From Blasia pusilla (Eukaryota; Marchantiophyta; Marchantiopsida; Blasiales): DNA of 64,000 nucleotides. Below, piece by piece: positions 1-11,084 of this stretch. The notes under the pieces were generated by a model. The model made no database searches and was not told the DNA's origin. It saw only the letters and a program-made list of their open reading frames with translations. Both the position numbers and the translations under genes were made by a program. Position 1 is the first letter of the stretch; every line of letters begins with the position of its first letter. The stretch covers positions 58,590,001 to 58,654,000 of the forward strand of contig CM114271.1 in the NCBI GenBank assembly GCA_050084515.1, read 5' to 3'.

Positions 1-675
1 TTTATATTTTCATAATTTTTTTCTGCTTTAATTGTCACTATGTCTCATTTGCTTTTTTAGAAAAAAAAACTATGAATATGAACATTTCTCATATGAACCA
101 AAATTCCCCCTATGCACTTTTCCCCTTTCAAAATCTTTTTTACTCGGAAAGAAAAACTTCTCCCATTCTTTCCTCTAAAAATTCAAGTTTCTTAAAAATC
201 CTTCGTGGCACTGGGAATATATCCAAAGAGGATAGAAAAGGTCCCTTGACACTTTCTCGCCATACAAAATCTTCGGCAACTCACGAAACGTGGCAGCACC
301 GCATCCACATTTGCACTGTCGGTTCCGACACGTGGCGTAGAAGGGGCTGCTCACCTCAAGGTTGCAGAATTTCCTAGAGAGCCAGCGCATCATCTGCAAA
401 CGAATTCCGTTCCACCACGTCATCAGGAGCTGGCCGCCGCTCTAGTCGGTCCTAGTCACCAATACGGCCGCCCCCCCCCCCCCTAATCTGTCATTTGCGT
501 CCATGTACGACGCCCTAGATTTGCATGACCTCCGGATAGTATTGCTCAGTACAATACGATACTTACAGTGTTTCTCCCAAAGTGGATGCTACCTAGTCAA
601 CCTGCCCCTCCTAACCAGGTGTTTCCAGTACCGACAGCATTGATTGCTGTTCGGATCGTCGCGTGGAAGAAATAA
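1..675. other. Unrecognised AT-rich DNA
   Basis: I see no convincing gene here. Short reading frames exist on both strands (72-377 plus, 175-423 minus), but they overlap each other and show no recognisable domain. A run of 13 C residues lies at 471-483. Confidence 0.4.
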
Positions 676-720
676 TATATATATAAATAGGATGGGAAAC
701 CCATCCTATTTATATATATA
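676..720. repeat. Perfect 21-bp inverted repeat
   Basis: Arms at 676-696 and 700-720 are exact reverse complements separated by AAA. The tips are TA-rich and the base of the loop is GATGGG/CCCATC. A similar GATGGGTTTCCCATCC motif occurs in the 3' tail of the LINE at about 16456, so this may be a LINE 3'-end or MITE relic. A transcript would fold into a very stable hairpin. Confidence 0.85.
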
Positions 721-1000
721 GGATGTTAGGGGGAATGCTCCTTTCTTCACGTTTTGATTCTTTGAGTCTTCTTCTTTCGTTTTTCGATGAGTTTTTCATC
801 ACACGTTTTTATTGAAGTGCATCTTTCTCCTCAGGATACAAATGGATCGTTAGGGGAAATGTCCCCTTCTTCCTTTTCTGATCTTGTTGTAGCCTTCGCG
901 TTTTGATTCTTTGAGTCTTCTTCTTTTGTTTTTTCGATGGATTTTTCATCACACGTTTTTATTGAAGTGCATCATTCTCCTCGGGGGCATTGAGAGAAAA
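721..1000. repeat. Tandem duplication, possible LINE 3' tail
   Basis: Two diverged copies with a 149-bp period. The shared block GTTTTGATTCTTTGAGTCTT starts at 751 and again at 900, followed in both by CATCACACGTTTTTATTGAAGTGCATC. Each copy is preceded by GTTAGGGG followed by pyrimidine-rich DNA, resembling the 3' tail of the LINE near 16362. The link to a LINE is inference. Confidence 0.55.
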
Positions 1001-3890
1001 AAAGGTTTAGGGCAGGTCCGGGTAGTTTTTGGCCCATAACCAGTACATTTCCGGTCTTTATGGACGAGAACTATAATTTCGGATATTTTCTTGAACCCGA
1101 CAGGCCAAAGAGATACAAATTCAAAGGAGGACTCCTCTATTCTGCCAATTTTTGGCCGCTGATTTGCAAAGTGAATCAGAAATTCTAAATTTCTATCGTC
1201 TAGGTCAACACGTAACCCCCGTTTTCCCCGGACATTGGTTTAGGGTGGGCGGAGGGAAGTGTTGAAAATGCGGAATAGTTTCCGCAAAATTTAACGGGAG
1301 CCATTCCGCGCGGTGCTGCGGCTAGGGCTCTCTCCCTGCTCATACCATCCCCGAACAGATCCAGCCAACCATTTTTCTCTACTCTCCACAACGCTAAATA
1401 CTCGGTTTATCTTTTACTTAAAAACAAACCTCCTCCTCAAAGGCCCACTCCACCGATAGCCGTACAAAAATAAAGGTTTATCATCCAAATCATAATTAGA
1501 TTTGATGGGTAACGTGCTCTCAAAGCCTGTAACCATGGTTAGCCTCGCGTGGACCTGGTTAGGAGGTGTTGTTACGGAAGTGTTTATGGAAAAGAGTTTA
1601 GGGTGTCATTATGCTTTAGGGTGTCCTCCAGACTCCTCCTCATGGTTGGTGGTCGAATCCGTAAGGGGTGTGACAAAGTTTTCCAGGCTATGTTAACAAT
1701 GGGGGACAGGTAGAGTTATAGATAATTAGAACTTTGAGTTCATTTGTCCAAATTTTAAGTTGGAGACTTTTCTAGGCGAGCATTGAGGATCTAAAGAGTT
1801 TTGCTAGTAGTTACTCAAATCTAATCTTATTCCAAGTTTTTCAGTCTTGGATTCAATTATTCTTCATCTACTCAAGTTTGAATTTTGGTGCTTTTCCCAA
1901 ATTCTTGGGATCTTTTAATCTCCTCCACTCATGAATATGCCTGCTGATCCCTAAATGCCATTCCGCATTTTGAAATTTTTTCTCCTGATCCAACAATCGT
2001 ATCCCTAAATCAGAGGAACCCTTCAACCTCAGGTTTGTTGCATAGCTTATAGTAGAAAGTTTACTCCTGGTAAGATCAAAAGATCAAGGTACACTATTGT
2101 TGATCAATGCATGGGCTTTCAATCTCTAAGCCAATACTACCTCCTACTATAATGCTTACGGCACTTGATGGATTAAAGTCGAGCCTAATTGATCATCTTT
2201 GCTCTTTTCATGAGAGTCTCCCTTTTCTTAGACTCCATACATATATTCCAATTTCTTTTTGTCCCATTACTCAACAAGCATTGCTTTTCATATTAGAAAG
2301 TTTAGCATGTGATCCCACATATGAAAATACTTGGTAAATCCTATTACTCTTCCCCCAATGGGTTTTAGTTATCACTCTAAGTGGAGGTGCGTCGGGTCAT
2401 CGTAGAACCTCATCACATATTCAACTCTCTATGTTTGGGGATTGGGAGAAGCTTTAGTATGAGCATTTACTCCGAAGAGAAAAAATTGCAACGGCTCCTC
2501 ACACTCAACTTGCCAATCATGGGAGGCCTTCAATACAACAATGTCTAGCTATGACGTGACATTCTCTTGGGGCAAGTTGGTGATTTTTCACTTGCATCTC
2601 AAGCTTGATGGATCATGTTGCCTGTATGGAGGAGGAGATCTATTGTTCGAATAAGAGCTTCCCAAGCCCTCTTTCCTCTTGCTATATAAGTTATTCTACC
2701 CCCTCTTGTAATCAATCAATTGATTACAAGAGGACCTCATCAACTTCAATATCTTATCTTTGAGAATTTGCACCAAATCAACTTTTCCATCATTCTCTCT
2801 AAGGCATCCAATGATACTTTTTGAGCTCGTCCACATTCATATGCGAGTACAGGGGCGATGGGGGCATGGTTTATTGCAAATCCTCTCATTCTTCCATGAA
2901 GTATATTCTCAAAAACTCAAGAAAAAACTGTATGAATGGTTACGCCTTGGACTTTCCAATCCTTCTCTTCCAAGTGTTCCTAATTGTGTATGTTAGAAGC
3001 CATGCGACCGATCGATTTATTACCTTTTTTGTGGAATTTTTTGGCAACTTACAAGGGTCCTTTCAACTTAATACTTTCTTGAAAATATGTGTTCACCATG
3101 TTATTTATTCTCTTCAATGTATCTTGATGGCATTACAATGTGCATAAGTATTAGTGTTGATACGTATGTTGAGTTGAATTTCCAAAGTGGTTGGTGACCA
3201 CTCACCTCGTCGTCCATTCATGTATGACCAGCCGCTAGTGCTTGTGTCACATTTTTAAGCTATTAATTATTTAAGTCATTGAGTTGGGTTTTATGGTGGC
3301 TTATTGCGAATGCTTTTGGCATTGCTTTTTGTGTTTCTCACCTCCTTCCCTCCTCATGATATTTCTTCCTTTCTTTGTCCTCTTTTCAGGGACAAAATAA
3401 AGTGGATTCTACGCAGTGGGTGGATGGTAGAATAGTAGAACTCCATTTATAGCTAGAAGTTTGGATTTGTTTTTCCAAATTTCAATCAAGCTTTTAATTG
3501 TCATAATCTATACAAGTTAGAAGAATGCTTTCTGATTCGTAACATCATTCCTATTTAACACATGACAAGAGGGCAACAAGAATTTTTTTCCACAAAACAC
3601 ATGTAACAAGAAAACATATGTTTAGTCATGATTACAAGAAAGTGTCACATTCACAAGTCCATAGGGACTTACGAATACCTACCATTCAAATCTAGTGACA
3701 AGTATGAATTTCACATATTTCAAGCCTATTTTTCCTCACAATACTTACATCCTAGTTTATATTTTTAAGTTTGTATCCTATATTCCCATATGATTTGTGT
3801 TCATATTGTCATGTGTTTACATGTAAAAAATCACTTATATGTATGTCCATGCCTATAAGGGCATGGCCATCTAGTTTGATTGACAAGTCC
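1001..3890. other. No recognised gene
   Basis: Several frames of 60-108 codons are open (for example 2760-2996 and 2821-3147, overlapping), but none has a recognisable domain. A perfect 15-bp inverted repeat with a 2-nt loop lies at 2702-2733. The stretch could be old, unrecognisable transposon DNA or plain intergenic sequence. Confidence 0.4.
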
Positions 3891-4038
3891 AAATTTTGTA
3901 AGCTCATGCGTGTTCATGTTGCTCAAAAGAGTTACATGGTTTATAGGGTTTGATATAATTCATGGTCAAATTTTGTAAGCTCATGCGTGTTCATCTTGCT
4001 CACAAGAGTTACATGGTTTATAGGGCTCGATATAATTA
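3891..4038. repeat. 77-bp tandem duplication
   Basis: The block AAATTTTGTAAGCTCATGCG starts at 3891 and again near 3968. Both copies continue through a near-identical stretch ending in TTTATAGGGYTYGATATAATT. The second copy abuts the left breakpoint of the inverted gag-protease segment of the Gypsy element, so the duplication may mark the rearrangement boundary. Confidence 0.75.
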
Positions 4039-4317
4039 ATGTTCACAGATCCAAATTTCAACTAGATTAATGTCGGCCTTCCGTAACCCCAACGCTAAAC
4101 ACACCGTGTTCCCTAACATCAAGGGTTGCGCTCCCGAATCAAGTAGGACGCGCTGCGGGTGGTATACCGTCCCCGTCGGACTAACCAAGCGAAATACTCC
4201 AGCTCGATTATCCAGTAACACTACTCCAGGTGTCACCCCTGCTCGCTCTATGGCCGGTCGAGTGGCATATCTACCAACCGCGCCGCGCGATGCCATGACT
4301 CGCGGGGAACGCCCCAA
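4036..4317 (-). pseudogene. Retropepsin N-terminal part (inverted piece)
   Basis: The minus-strand reading frame contains LLDSGAQPLMLG, the aspartic protease active-site motif (D-S-G) of retroelement polyproteins. The frame then runs into unrelated DNA at about 4050. The missing C-terminal part (DVLVGNTVLYPLG and following) is on the opposite strand starting near 6360. This split across two strands is direct evidence for an inversion. As a retropepsin it would have processed the Gag-Pol polyprotein; in this copy it cannot be made intact. Confidence 0.75.
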
Positions 4318-6307
4318 AGACCGCTCGAGGGCAAGTCCACCACCTCCTCAACTACCTCTGAACAAGAAGCAGTCATCTCTCCATGCTCACACAACGTGGC
4401 GGCCAACCGGAACACCTAAGCTGGTCCAACTCCCAACGTCGCCAACTCTATGGCGGAAAATAGCGGAGTCTGACTCACTCTAGTGGCCACCTCCAACACT
4501 ATAGTCGACACTGACTCCACTCGAGCCGGCATTGGAGTTGTCACTCCAACTCCTCGTGACGTCGACGTAGGTGCCTGAATTGTAGGCACCGCTGGTCGTC
4601 GAGGCACCATCGATGGTGTGTGTAGTGCCTCCGACAATGTGAACGACGGTGGAACCCTGGCCTGCCGCCCATCGGTCCCCTCTGGTGGGTCAATCTCAAC
4701 TCCACCTCTCGATGGCTCGGTGCCTCTCGCAATACCCCGAGTCACCACTACAGCTGCCTCAACCTGGGCTGCACTACACATGAATCCCATACTGGCGAGA
4801 TCCTCACCCGGGTCAGGGTAAGAGGTAGAAGCTCGAGTCACACTAGCTGCTCGCAGCTTTGTGCCTTCCCTAAGCTGCATCATCGTCATGGCAGCAATCC
4901 TCTGATCCAAGTGATCAATGCATGAGAGAAGTGCCGGCTCTAGTGCTCCTGCTCCATCTCCTCTGGCTGGTGGTGGTCCTCTACCACCACGTCCAGGAAG
5001 AACTCCCCGACCTCCTCCAGGACGATCGCCCCCAGGCCCTCGGCCTACCTCTGGACGTGCCCCTCGGCGAAGGTCAAAACATCTATCCCTAGTGTGACCA
5101 TATCTGTGGCAATAGTCACACTGGTGCTGTGGTGGGGTCATCCTCTGTGGCTCCTGAGCAATCGGAGGCGCTGTTGTTCCTCTCCCATGCTGTGGGCAGT
5201 CTCTCTGCCTATGGGCCCCTCCACACGTCCAACAAGACCACATCGGTCCCTGCTGGGCAACATATGTAGGTTCGGGTCGTTGCCTCATAGGCTCACGGTA
5301 CCCGCCTTGCTCTCTAGGCACACTGGCCCACTCTCGTGGTACTGGTGCTCGCTGTGGCACCTATGGGGTCACCGTCACTCGTGGACCCGTCGACTCTCGA
5401 GAAAATCCAGCGGTCACTACCTGCTCCTCACTCATGTTGAGCTCAATACGCTCAAACATTTCAAAGACCACCGCATCAGCACCGCATCTCGGACTCTCCT
5501 CCGTAGTTCTCGGTCCAGAACCCCGTGCCAATACTGGACTGACTGCGCCTCAGTCACTCCAAACGTAGCAATGATCAGCCTCCTCATGCGTGTGAATGCC
5601 TCTCTCAGACTCTCACCCGATCGGCGTTGAAAATCCTGTAGACTCTTCAACTTGTCAGTGTGTACGCCCTGGTAGCTCTTCCCCAACTGTCGGAAGAACT
5701 CCACTGTAGGGCTGAAGCTGGGTGGCCCTCTACCACCAGAGGTCTCTGCCACATCGCGTGTCTCAATGCCCTCCTCTCCATCTAGTCTCCGGGCTGATGG
5801 TGTGGGTCTCTCTCCTCTCACAATCCCATCATATGCCTCGCGACCACTAGTAGACACATACCCTGGAGCCCAATACATCCTCCAAGCATTGATCTCTACT
5901 GAATATAGTGATCGTAACTCCATATAGTCATCCATCGGAGGACCCTCCAAGTGCTAGAACAACCCCTTCCATGCCATGAAAGGGTTGAACCATGTCGGGG
6001 TCCGTATCTCATGGAAGTCGCACCATATGTCGAACTCCTGGATGAAATCATCTAAGTCGATGGTGCCCACTGCACTCGAGAAACGACGCATGCCCCAATG
6101 GCCCATGTTGTCCATCTCCTGCCAAGTACTACTGTCTCTGTCGGTGATCTCGTCACCAGACCCAATGTCCAATGATGACGATCTAGTCATGGATGGATGT
6201 CGAGGGAGCTCCTCACTAGTAACCCCTTGGTATCTCACTCCACTCCGTGTCACACCACTACGTATATGACTTGACAGGAGATTGTTGTTAGAGTCCAACC
6301 AGATCAT
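4318..6307 (-). pseudogene. Gypsy gag polyprotein
   Basis: Minus-strand gag. Three pieces follow one another: 6307-5954, 5950-5432 and 5360-4416. The first two are separated only by a TAG at 5954-5956. The capsid-like part carries FDIWCDFHEIRTP and the stretch SLQDFQRRSGESLREAFTRM. The nucleocapsid part holds two zinc knuckles: CWTCGGAHRQRDC (C-X2-C-X3-H-X4-C) and CDYCHRYGHTRDRC (C-X2-C-X4-H-X4-C), followed by a Gly/Arg/Pro-rich tail. The TAG at 5954-5956 and the one at 5361-5363 both look like former CAG codons. A related, far more degenerate gag lies at 41170-42190. Confidence 0.82.
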
Positions 6308-6766
6308 GCGACGGATAGTGCTATGGTGTGCAGACGTGCGATTACGACACCAGCTGAGTCGTACGATGTGTTGGTGGGGAATACAGTGTTATATCCCCTA
6401 GGATTCATCCTTGACTTCTGGGAGGAGACCATTGCTTATCGGCCAGGATGGCGGTCAGGTGACGGCCGGATGAGTCAGTTACCCGTGCAGTTTGCGGGAC
6501 GAGGTGGTCGATCACGAGGCGAGTCGGTGACCACGTTGGCAGCTTTCACAGGTAGTGTTAGCTGGCCAGGAGAGTTGTTGGAGGGGAACGCACATGCGGA
6601 GGATGTCCCAGTAGCGGATAGTCCCACGGAGAGAGAGGCGATGGCGGGTGTCTCTTCCCATGTTGGCGAGGCCTCTTCACCATTGTGGGGTACGACTCGG
6701 GAGCTACAGAGGAGTGCCGACGACCTCGTGAGGCAGGCGTGGAGTCATGTTTTTATCCCAGAGTAG
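6308..6766 (+). pseudogene. Retropepsin C-terminal part and linker
   Basis: The plus-strand frame from 6323 reads through YDVLVGNTVLYPLGFILDFW, the C-terminal half of a Gypsy protease, then a low-complexity linker. It ends at a TAG (6764-6766) that is in the same frame as the downstream methyltransferase, so protease and DNMT were probably one polyprotein; GAG-TAG-CGA-GAG would read Glu-Gln-Arg-Glu if TAG was CAG. Homologous sequence recurs at about 26266-26700. Confidence 0.7.
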
Positions 6767-6796
6767 CGAGAGTCACGTGGCGATCGGGATCTTGGA

Positions 6797-7786
6797 GTGG
6801 AGACGATGACCCCACTAGATACCACACCTGTTGTGTGGCAGTGCCCAGAGGAGGGTGTAAGGGTGTTAGATCTCTTCGGAGGGATTAGCACCGGATTGGC
6901 TGCACTATTGCAGGCGGGCATACGGGTGCATCAGTACCTTTATGTGGAGAGAGATGAGACCACGCGGCGAGTATCATTACGTCACGTGGCGAGATTGGTC
7001 CAGAGGTATCCTGAGTTGTTGCCGGTATCTGAAGTACGGGGATATGAGCATACGCTACCCGTCGATATCTCTTTGGTGGGGGCGCAGGATCTGGATAGAG
7101 TTGGCACCATTCATTTGGTGATTGCTGGATGGCCATGTCAGGGTCATTCATCAGCTGGCCGAGGATTTGGATTGCAGGATCCGAGGTCAGGGATGTTTTG
7201 GGAGATGCTACGAGTATTACGACACTTGCAGGAGAGTCAGATATGTTCTCCAGCGTACATTTTGGAGAACGTGCCGTTGTTAGGAGACACTCGTGCACAA
7301 GTGATGACGAGTGTACATCAGGTGAGGTCTTGGTTGAGACCTGTTGTGTTGTTAGATGCAGCGAGAGTTGGGTCACGTGCGCATCGTCCACGACTGTGGT
7401 GGATGAACCTGATACCATCAGAGGTACTGAGTCGAGCATACGGTGGAGTCCAGAGAGCACCACATCTCACAGTGGATGCTATTTTGGGCTCAGGGCGTCG
7501 ATCTCAGGTGGTGACACGGGATGATAGACCACCGTTCACTACTGGTACTACGGCGGTGCCAGGGATGACTGAGGCATCACGGAGACAGGTGTTGGGGCAG
7601 GCAATGGACCTCAACTGTCTCACATGGATAGTCAGCCTAGGTATGGCTAAGCAGACACGGATGCGAGTGTCATCCATGCCGTCACGTCCACGAGTTGGAC
7701 CATTGCCTACAGGGTCTGTACAGGCATTGGCTGGGGGCGAGACGAGGAGAGATAGGCACCAATGGACATCCTGGGACGTCGTTTGA
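6797..7786 (+). CDS. Retrotransposon-borne cytosine-5 DNA methyltransferase domain
   Basis: A 329-residue open frame with C5-methyltransferase motifs in order: motif I VLDLFGGISTG (23-33, S-adenosylmethionine binding), motif IV GWPCQGHS with the catalytic Cys at 114, motif VI ENV (157-159), motif VIII SRAHRPR (193-199), motif X GQAMDLN (267-273). It transfers methyl groups to C5 of cytosine if active. It sits between protease and RT in the same frame as both neighbours. It is probably not a free gene: the start Met follows a TAG and the end is a TGA (7784-7786) matching a CGA in the copy at 12086-12612. Relative to that copy a segment is missing just before motif X (residues ~241-248), covering the target-recognition end and motif IX region, so activity is doubtful. 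I cannot assign a DNMT subfamily. Confidence 0.88.
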   Translation: METMTPLDTTPVVWQCPEEGVRVLDLFGGISTGLAALLQAGIRVHQYLYVERDETTRRVSLRHVARLVQRYPELLPVSEVRGYEHTLPVDISLVGAQDLDRVGTIHLVIAGWPCQGHSSAGRGFGLQDPRSGMFWEMLRVLRHLQESQICSPAYILENVPLLGDTRAQVMTSVHQVRSWLRPVVLLDAARVGSRAHRPRLWWMNLIPSEVLSRAYGGVQRAPHLTVDAILGSGRRSQVVTRDDRPPFTTGTTAVPGMTEASRRQVLGQAMDLNCLTWIVSLGMAKQTRMRVSSMPSRPRVGPLPTGSVQALAGGETRRDRHQWTSWDVV

Positions 7787-9097
7787 ACAGAGAGTGCGAA
7801 GGCGGCTAGAGTAGCACATGTTCATTTTTCGGATGTGGAGCATGGTGTAGGAGGTCAGAGTGGAGTGGCTGTTGCGGAGGTGGCTAGGGTTGCTACATAG
7901 CAACCAAAGCCGGAGGTTGCGTCCTCTCCGAGTGAGGTCACGATGGAGACTTGGGAGCCTGTGATAGGTCTCAAGTTGATAGGAGGAGAGCGACGGCGAG
8001 TTCATACGTTTCTGAGAGGGCATGTCAGTTGTTTTGCCTTAAGTTTGAGAGACTTGGGTACGCTGAAGGGTCCTAGGATACGGATTGAGTTGGCTAGTGA
8101 TATGCCGATCTTTCGTCGACCCTACAGGTATTCTGATATGGAGCGAGCCTTGATTTAGAGCAGGAGTTAGGACTTGTTGGAGGCAGGACTTGTGGAGTTA
8201 TCACATGGGAAGTATGCATCTGCCACAGTCATGCCGGCGAAGAAGGATATGTATGGCAATTGGACGGATAGGCGGATGTGTGGAGATTACCGTCCTATCA
8301 ACCGACAGACAAGGTCAGATCGGTACGCCATGCTTACTCTTGAGGAGATGTTTGATGCGGTAGGGCATGCAAAGATCTTGATTTTTAGATCTCTGTCTTT
8401 GGCTATCATCAGCTTCCTATCAGGTTGGAGGACAGGGAGAAGACAGCATTTTGGGGGATAGATCGGTTCGGGAGAGATTGCTTGTATCAGTGGCGGTTCT
8501 TACCATTTGAGTTGAAGAACGGGCCTGCAGAGTTTCAGAGAGTGATGGATAGGATTCTGGCTGGCTTGGATTTTGTATGATGATACATAGATGATATTCT
8601 TATCTTTAGTTCCACGGTTGAGGAGCATGAGCGACACTTGGAGGAGGTGTTTCGGCGATTGCATTTACATGGACTGAAGTTACATCCAGGCAAGTGTAGA
8701 TTCTTTCAGGAGTAGATTGAGTACTTGGGACACACCATATACCCGAGTGGGTTAGGCGTTCAATAGACGAAGGTAGAGGCTATTGCGCAGATTCCACGCC
8801 CTACAAGATGTGAGTTGAGTCCGAGCATTTCTTGGACTGGTGAACTTCTATCAACGGTATGTGAAGGGTTTTAGTGCGATCGCAAAGTCTTTGACCTTGT
8901 TTACGAGACTTGATCAGGTTTGGTTGTGGGGGGATGATCAGGAGCGAGCATTTCAGGAGCTCAAGGACAGGATGACGTCCTCACCCATTTTATAGAGACC
9001 GGTTAGGGGTCGCCCATTCTAGTTACATACGGATTGGAGCATGTTGGGTCAAGGAGCAGTGCTTCCTTAGAGGGATGACGAGGAGAGGGAGTTCGTT
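7787..9097 (+). pseudogene. Gypsy reverse transcriptase
   Basis: RT is recognisable but heavily broken. The frame at 7943-8158 ends in PIFRRPYRYSDMER (RT N-terminus). 8174-8461 carries LEAGLVELSHGKYASATVMPAKKD and MCGDYRPINRQT. After a frameshift LYQWRFLPFELKNGPAEFQRVMD follows, and the catalytic YIDD box is readable at about 8583-8594, preceded by two stops. Thumb sequence and the start of RNase H follow with TAG codons at 8713, 8764, 8993 and 9068. It would have copied element RNA into DNA; this copy cannot. Confidence 0.85.
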
Positions 9098-9772
9098 GTG
9101 GCTTACACGAGCCGATCGAACAACATTGCAGAGGCAAAGTACAGCTCCTACGAGGGAGAGTGCTTGGCTGCAGTGTGGGCCGTGGCACATTTTAGGTGCT
9201 ATTTATTCGACAACCCTTTCACACTTATCACTGATCATCAGCCGTTGAGGTGGTTGATGGAGTCCGACAAGCTTACGGGAAAGCTTGCCAAGTGGGCTCT
9301 ATTACTACAGGAGTATGAGTTTGAGGTGGTTCATAGGCTAGGTCGGCTGAACCAGGATGCGGATGGGTTGAGTCGTAACCCATGTCCGAGTCAGAGAGAC
9401 GACACAGAAGCTCGATGGCACGGAGAGAGTGATGAGGAGATGGTGCCCGGTTGGCATGCATCTGCCTATCTTTGTTGGTTGACTATGGCAGGTCAGCCAC
9501 AGGTGATGACTCCAGTGGTGGGATTGGATGATGAGTCTTTGGATCCGGAGGTTAGTGAGGAGGCGACATGTGGTCGTGATATCCATGACGACGTGGAGGT
9601 TGTGGAGTTCTTGCGTAGTGGCGTCATTGCAAGTACAGTGAGTGCTAGGGGGTGGGATCGGATCCTACAGAGAGCCAAGAGGTTCATGTGGGAGGGGACT
9701 CACATTTTGCAAGTATGGGGAGATGGTACCTCATCCTTCCCAGTGAGCATGTGTAGTGCGACATGCCCATGA
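9098..9772 (+). pseudogene. Gypsy RNase H and linker to integrase
   Basis: Open frame of 224 codons. Residues 1-90 match the RNase H-like domain of Gypsy elements: AYTSRSNNIAEAKYSSYEGE, AVWAVAHFRCYL, TLITDHQPLRWL. Then EFEVVHRLGRLNQDADGLSR marks the RNase H/connection end. The rest is a less conserved linker. It is part of the pol polyprotein, not a separate gene; the first part of the domain lies upstream in a broken frame. Confidence 0.85.
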
Positions 9773-11006
9773 GGAGTTGGGACATTTCGGAGTAAAGCGT
9801 ACTTACAGCTTACTCCAGGTTCAGCATTGGTGGCACGGCATGCATACTGGGGTATAGCAGTTTGTGGCCAGATGTATGGTATGTGACAGAGTGTGAGCAT
9901 CCTTCAATGGTCTCTCTCCGCAGTTACATCCTTTGCGGATTATGGGTTTAGGTTATCGGTGGAGTTTAGACTTTGCGGGACCTTTGCCATTGACACGACG
10001 TCATCATAGGTACGTGTTGGTCATGGTGGAGCATTTCTCCAAGTGGATAGAGTTGGTGGCACTACCAGACAAGGCGAGCGAGGGAACAGCTTATGTGTTT
10101 CTAGATCGTGTGCTTAGTCACTTTGGTGCACCGATGGAGGTGTTGACTGACCAGGGTACCGAGTTCAGGGGAGAGTTTCAGGCCTTGTGTGATCAGGCGC
10201 TGATAGATCACCGCACCACGTCTAGAGATCATCTTGAGGCGGATGGGTTGGCGGAGAGAGTGGTACAGACGGTGAAGAGAGGATTGCGCAAGTATGGCTT
10301 GCAGCCGGGACAGTTGAGGGAGTGGGACCTACAGTTGCCATGGTTGGCTATGGGTTATCGCTTTAGTCGGCAGACATCCTTGGCGTCATTTTCACCGTAC
10401 TTTTTGCTCTTTGGGAGAGAGCCAGATTTACTTGCAGCAATTCGACGTGACATGGCAGAGGTGTTAGATCTTGATGATCGAGATGTGTGGGTACAAGCAT
10501 GTTCTCAGAGGGCAGAAGTTTTTCATAGAGTTATGCGTATGGCCTTTGAGAACTTAGCTATTGCCCAACATAGAGATACATTGAGGTACGCGACCATTCG
10601 TGGAGGAGGTTATCGTCCAGGGATTAGGAGGTTTCATCCTGGAGATTACATGTATTTACAGCAGGCGGCACCCACGACGCTAGATGTCACTGCAGGGCGC
10701 ACGATCCTACGTGTGCGCGAGGTATTACTGACCGGAGTCCTCATGTTGGAGGGACGGGATGGTATGGTTTGGAAGGATCATGTGCGCAATTGTGCGCCAT
10801 GTCATCTTCCGAACGTAGATGGGACGGTGGATCTGAGCTTGGCAGTGGTACCTGCAGGCTTGAGGTGTATGTTGTGCGGATCTGCGAGGGGTGCAGCCAC
10901 CATGTTGGTATGTGATGGTTGTTCTCGAGGGTGGCATATGTCATGTCTGACCCCCCCTCTTGATGTGGTTCCCACGGGACGATGGATGTGTCCGAGATGT
11001 GCATAG
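9773..11006 (+). CDS. Gypsy integrase with C-terminal PHD finger
   Basis: An HHCC zinc-binding region is readable at about 9765-9890 (AHEELGHFGVKRTY, then ARCMVCDR) but has a TAG (9855) and a TGA (9894). From 9933 a 357-residue frame is open. Core catalytic residues: D13 (SLDFAGP), D73 (LTDQGTEF) and E108 (DGLAERVVQ). The last 46 residues (312-357) are a C4HC3 PHD finger: CMLC, then CDGC, GWHMSC and CPRC. Integrases of chromoviruses often end in a chromodomain that steers integration; a PHD finger could play the same part by reading histone H3 tails (inference). The same fusion occurs at 63100-63996. Confidence 0.88.
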
Positions 11007-11052
11007 GGTAGTAGGTCATGTAAGAGCGATGTGATATTTTCTATCTGGAGTT

Positions 11053-11083
11053 AGGGGGATCCAACTGCCAGCTAGGGGGGCGG
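11053..11083 (+). promoter_or_regulatory. Polypurine tract of the Gypsy element
   Basis: Purine-rich GGAGTTAGGGGGA and TAGGGGGGCGG lie 50-75 bases after the integrase-PHD stop and directly before the LTR-like module. This is where plus-strand DNA priming occurs in LTR elements. Near-identical motifs occur at 26891-26930, near 40974-41012 and on the minus strand around 62915-62960, each after the 3' end of a related element. Confidence 0.7.
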
Positions 11084-11084
11084 T

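Noticed and set aside
6797-7786. Bacterial restriction-modification contamination as the source of the methyltransferase
   Set aside because: The domain is in frame between Gypsy protease and RT, and related fragments occur at three places in the window with the same element parts.
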